DNA from: Treponema sp. | GTDB taxonomy: Bacteria > Spirochaetota > Spirochaetia > Treponematales > Treponemataceae | Reading direction: 5' to 3' | DNA: 34,729 nucleotides | NCBI GenBank assembly: GCA_024402565.1 | Contig: JAKSTM010000020.1 | Coordinates: 1 to 34,729 of the forward strand | Shown: positions 33,311 to 34,729 of the stretch, piece after piece | Layout of the letters: the number at the start of each line of letters is the position of its first letter | Numbering within the stretch: position 1 is the first letter of the stretch | The notes under the pieces: model-generated | What the model saw: the letters and a program-made list of their open reading frames with translations, nothing else | What the model was told of the DNA's origin: nothing | Databases searched by the model: none | Program-made: the position numbers and the translations under genes

Positions 33311-34681
33311 TTAAATGAAATTGCTGATGTCGATGTCTTCTGTGCCATCGGCATTTTTTTTGCCCTGAGGAATTGCAGGCTCTGCAGGTTTTTCAACTTG
33401 TGTTTCTTCTGCAGGAGCTGGTGCTGGTTTTTCTTCAGGTTCATTTTTCTTCTGTAATGCATTCATTTTTTCAACGGAAGCTGTAACATCGTCAGTTTCC
33501 TTTTTGTTCAGATCACGAACAATTGCGAGGTCTGTTTCATTGGTCTGAATTGTTTTTGGAGAACCGTCTTTGTCTTTTTCCAGAAGCAGCTGAACTATAG
33601 GCAGTTTAGGATTGTCTGGGTTAACATCTGTTACTTCGGCAACTTTTCCGTTTTTCAGGAATACATAAGCCCCAATAGGGAAGAGGGAAACGCTGTAAAG
33701 AAGAGCCTTGATTGCGCCATCATCATACTGGCGGTTCTGGTTTTTAAGCATTTCAACCATTGCGTCAAAAGTCGAGCGTTCATCTTTATATGTACGTGGT
33801 GCTGTAATTGCTTCGAAGGTACATGCAACCGAAATAATTTTTGCGTAAGAAATAATCTTGTCGCCGGAAAGCTGGCGTGGGTAACCGGTTCCGTTTTCTT
33901 TTTCGTGGTGTTCAAGAACCCCAAGCTGGATGCTCATAGGGAAATCCAGTTCCTTAACAATGTTGTAGCCAAGGATAGGGTGAGTCATAACCTGTGATTT
34001 TTCTGCAGGTGTGAACTTCTTGTCAGACATGTAAAGCTGTGGAGGCAGTCTGACCATTCCGATTTCGTGAAGAATACAGGCAACACCAAGTTCAATGAGT
34101 TTTGAAAGAGGCATGTGCTGCTGAAGTCCGATTGTAATTGCCAGAACTGTTGTACGCATCGAGTGTGCAACCAGGAAGTTCTTTGTACGCTGTTCAACTG
34201 AAGGAGTAACACGAAGAATATAACGACGATTGTCTTTAATGAAAACTATAAGGTCTTTTACAGTGTCTGAAAGTTCAGCCTGGTCAATCTTTCGGTGTGT
34301 TACATAATGAGTGAAAACAGAATTGATGTAATTCATGTACTCGTTGTAAACACTGTGAACAACTTCCATTCTGGATTTGTCGCTGTTTCCAAGCTTCAGA
34401 GTATTTGCGTCTTCAATTGCTTTTTTAAGGGAATCATTTTTTACGAAAGCTTCAGGTTTATTTTTCTTTTCTTCTGTAATGCTTATAGAAACACCAATAT
34501 CTCCGCCAAGGCTCAGGGATCCTTCACAAACAAACTCTTGGAATTCCCAGGCTTTGAGGGATTTAATGAGGCTTTCTGAAACTGGAGCTGTATGTGGCAG
34601 AACAACAAAGTTATTGCCGATATAGAGGTCTCCGGTAAATGTGAGGTCTTCTTTAAGTGTCTCGATATTTACATTACTCAT
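33311..34681 (-). CDS. Divergent HD-GYP domain protein
   Basis: The 456-residue protein has an N-terminal beta-rich region (about 1-70), helices, and an HD-GYP domain (about 165-310). The output motif is kept: EHHEKENGTGYP (257-268). Other metal-site residues differ from the family: HD is His205-Glu206 (ILHEIG instead of LLHDIG), and the aspartate of the usual VADxxDA block is Cys287 (VACTFEA). A proline/glutamate/alanine-rich tail (about 405-440) ends in a short charged segment. HD-GYP proteins hydrolyse cyclic-di-GMP; this one may bind it or have weak activity. AAAGGA precedes the ATG, and a sigma-28-like -10 lies upstream at 34703-34714. Confidence 0.87.
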   Translation of the reverse strand: MSNVNIETLKEDLTFTGDLYIGNNFVVLPHTAPVSESLIKSLKAWEFQEFVCEGSLSLGGDIGVSISITEEKKNKPEAFVKNDSLKKAIEDANTLKLGNSDKSRMEVVHSVYNEYMNYINSVFTHYVTHRKIDQAELSDTVKDLIVFIKDNRRYILRVTPSVEQRTKNFLVAHSMRTTVLAITIGLQQHMPLSKLIELGVACILHEIGMVRLPPQLYMSDKKFTPAEKSQVMTHPILGYNIVKELDFPMSIQLGVLEHHEKENGTGYPRQLSGDKIISYAKIISVACTFEAITAPRTYKDERSTFDAMVEMLKNQNRQYDDGAIKALLYSVSLFPIGAYVFLKNGKVAEVTDVNPDNPKLPIVQLLLEKDKDGSPKTIQTNETDLAIVRDLNKKETDDVTASVEKMNALQKKNEPEEKPAPAPAEETQVEKPAEPAIPQGKKNADGTEDIDISNFI

Positions 34682-34696
34682 AAAATCCTTTTTCCC

Positions 34697-34714
34697 TTAT
34701 TTAATTATCGGCAA
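34697..34714 (-). promoter_or_regulatory. Sigma-28-like -10 element upstream of the HD-GYP gene
   Basis: On the minus strand TTGCCGATAATT (34714-34703) is identical over 12 nt to the plus-strand element at 29922-29933 and contains the sigma-28 -10 consensus GCCGATAA. The predicted start is near 34697, giving a short leader with AAAGGA. The -35 region runs off the window end and cannot be judged. Confidence 0.6.
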
Positions 34715-34729
34715 CTGAAGGGGGAATCT

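Overview
The window is a chromosomal stretch of an AT-rich, double-membraned bacterium that most resembles a gut or rumen Treponema-type spirochaete. The pointers are a eukaryote/archaea-type single-chain glycyl-tRNA synthetase, an M16C presequence-protease-like metallopeptidase, many small exported proteins with spirochaete-style signal peptides, an ABC/LolA-like/beta-barrel envelope cluster, a GH115 xylan alpha-glucuronidase, and GCCGATAA-type (sigma-28) promoter elements. The genus is inferred; no 16S or other marker is present. I see no phage, insertion sequence or CRISPR array.

Layout. 1-54: the 3' end of a tRNA (probably tRNA-Pro) and its terminator. 55-320: no gene, but a nested inverted-repeat element at 82-219. 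321-3583 (-): M16C peptidase and a small unknown protein. 3704-7408 (+): LacI-type regulator and ClpB. 7450-9243 (-): acyl-CoA/ACP ligase. 9369-12221 (+): cytoplasmic GH115. 12367-15408 (-): galE, folA and pncB, with folA directly behind pncB. 15454-18367: a divergent SDR/GH3 pair, the GH3 gene overlapping an m5C methyltransferase gene. 18342-24289 (-): a five-gene operon of ABC ATPase, two FtsX permeases, LolA-like protein and outer-membrane barrel. 24454-28998 (+): deoD, nucleotidyltransferase, CorC-like CBS protein and TPR protein, closely spaced or overlapping. 29011-30826: a divergent pair, FN3/TPR protein and LysM-LytM protein. 30997-33290 (+): glycyl-tRNA synthetase and an aldo/keto reductase. 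33311-34681 (-): a divergent HD-GYP protein.

Three things stand out. First, nine genes have a -10 hexamer ending 6-8 nt before the start codon and no Shine-Dalgarno sequence, which predicts leaderless mRNAs. Two divergent pairs are driven from gaps of only 23 and 37 bp. Second, an exact 12-nt sequence containing the flagellar sigma-28 -10 element lies upstream of both the LysM/LytM gene and the HD-GYP gene, and a near match faces the FN3 gene, so these may form a motility regulon. Third, the five-gene envelope operon looks like a complete inner-membrane to periplasm to outer-membrane trafficking route, and two of its products carry similar Asp/Phe-rich motifs on the periplasmic side.

All calls come from reading the sequence; no database search was run.
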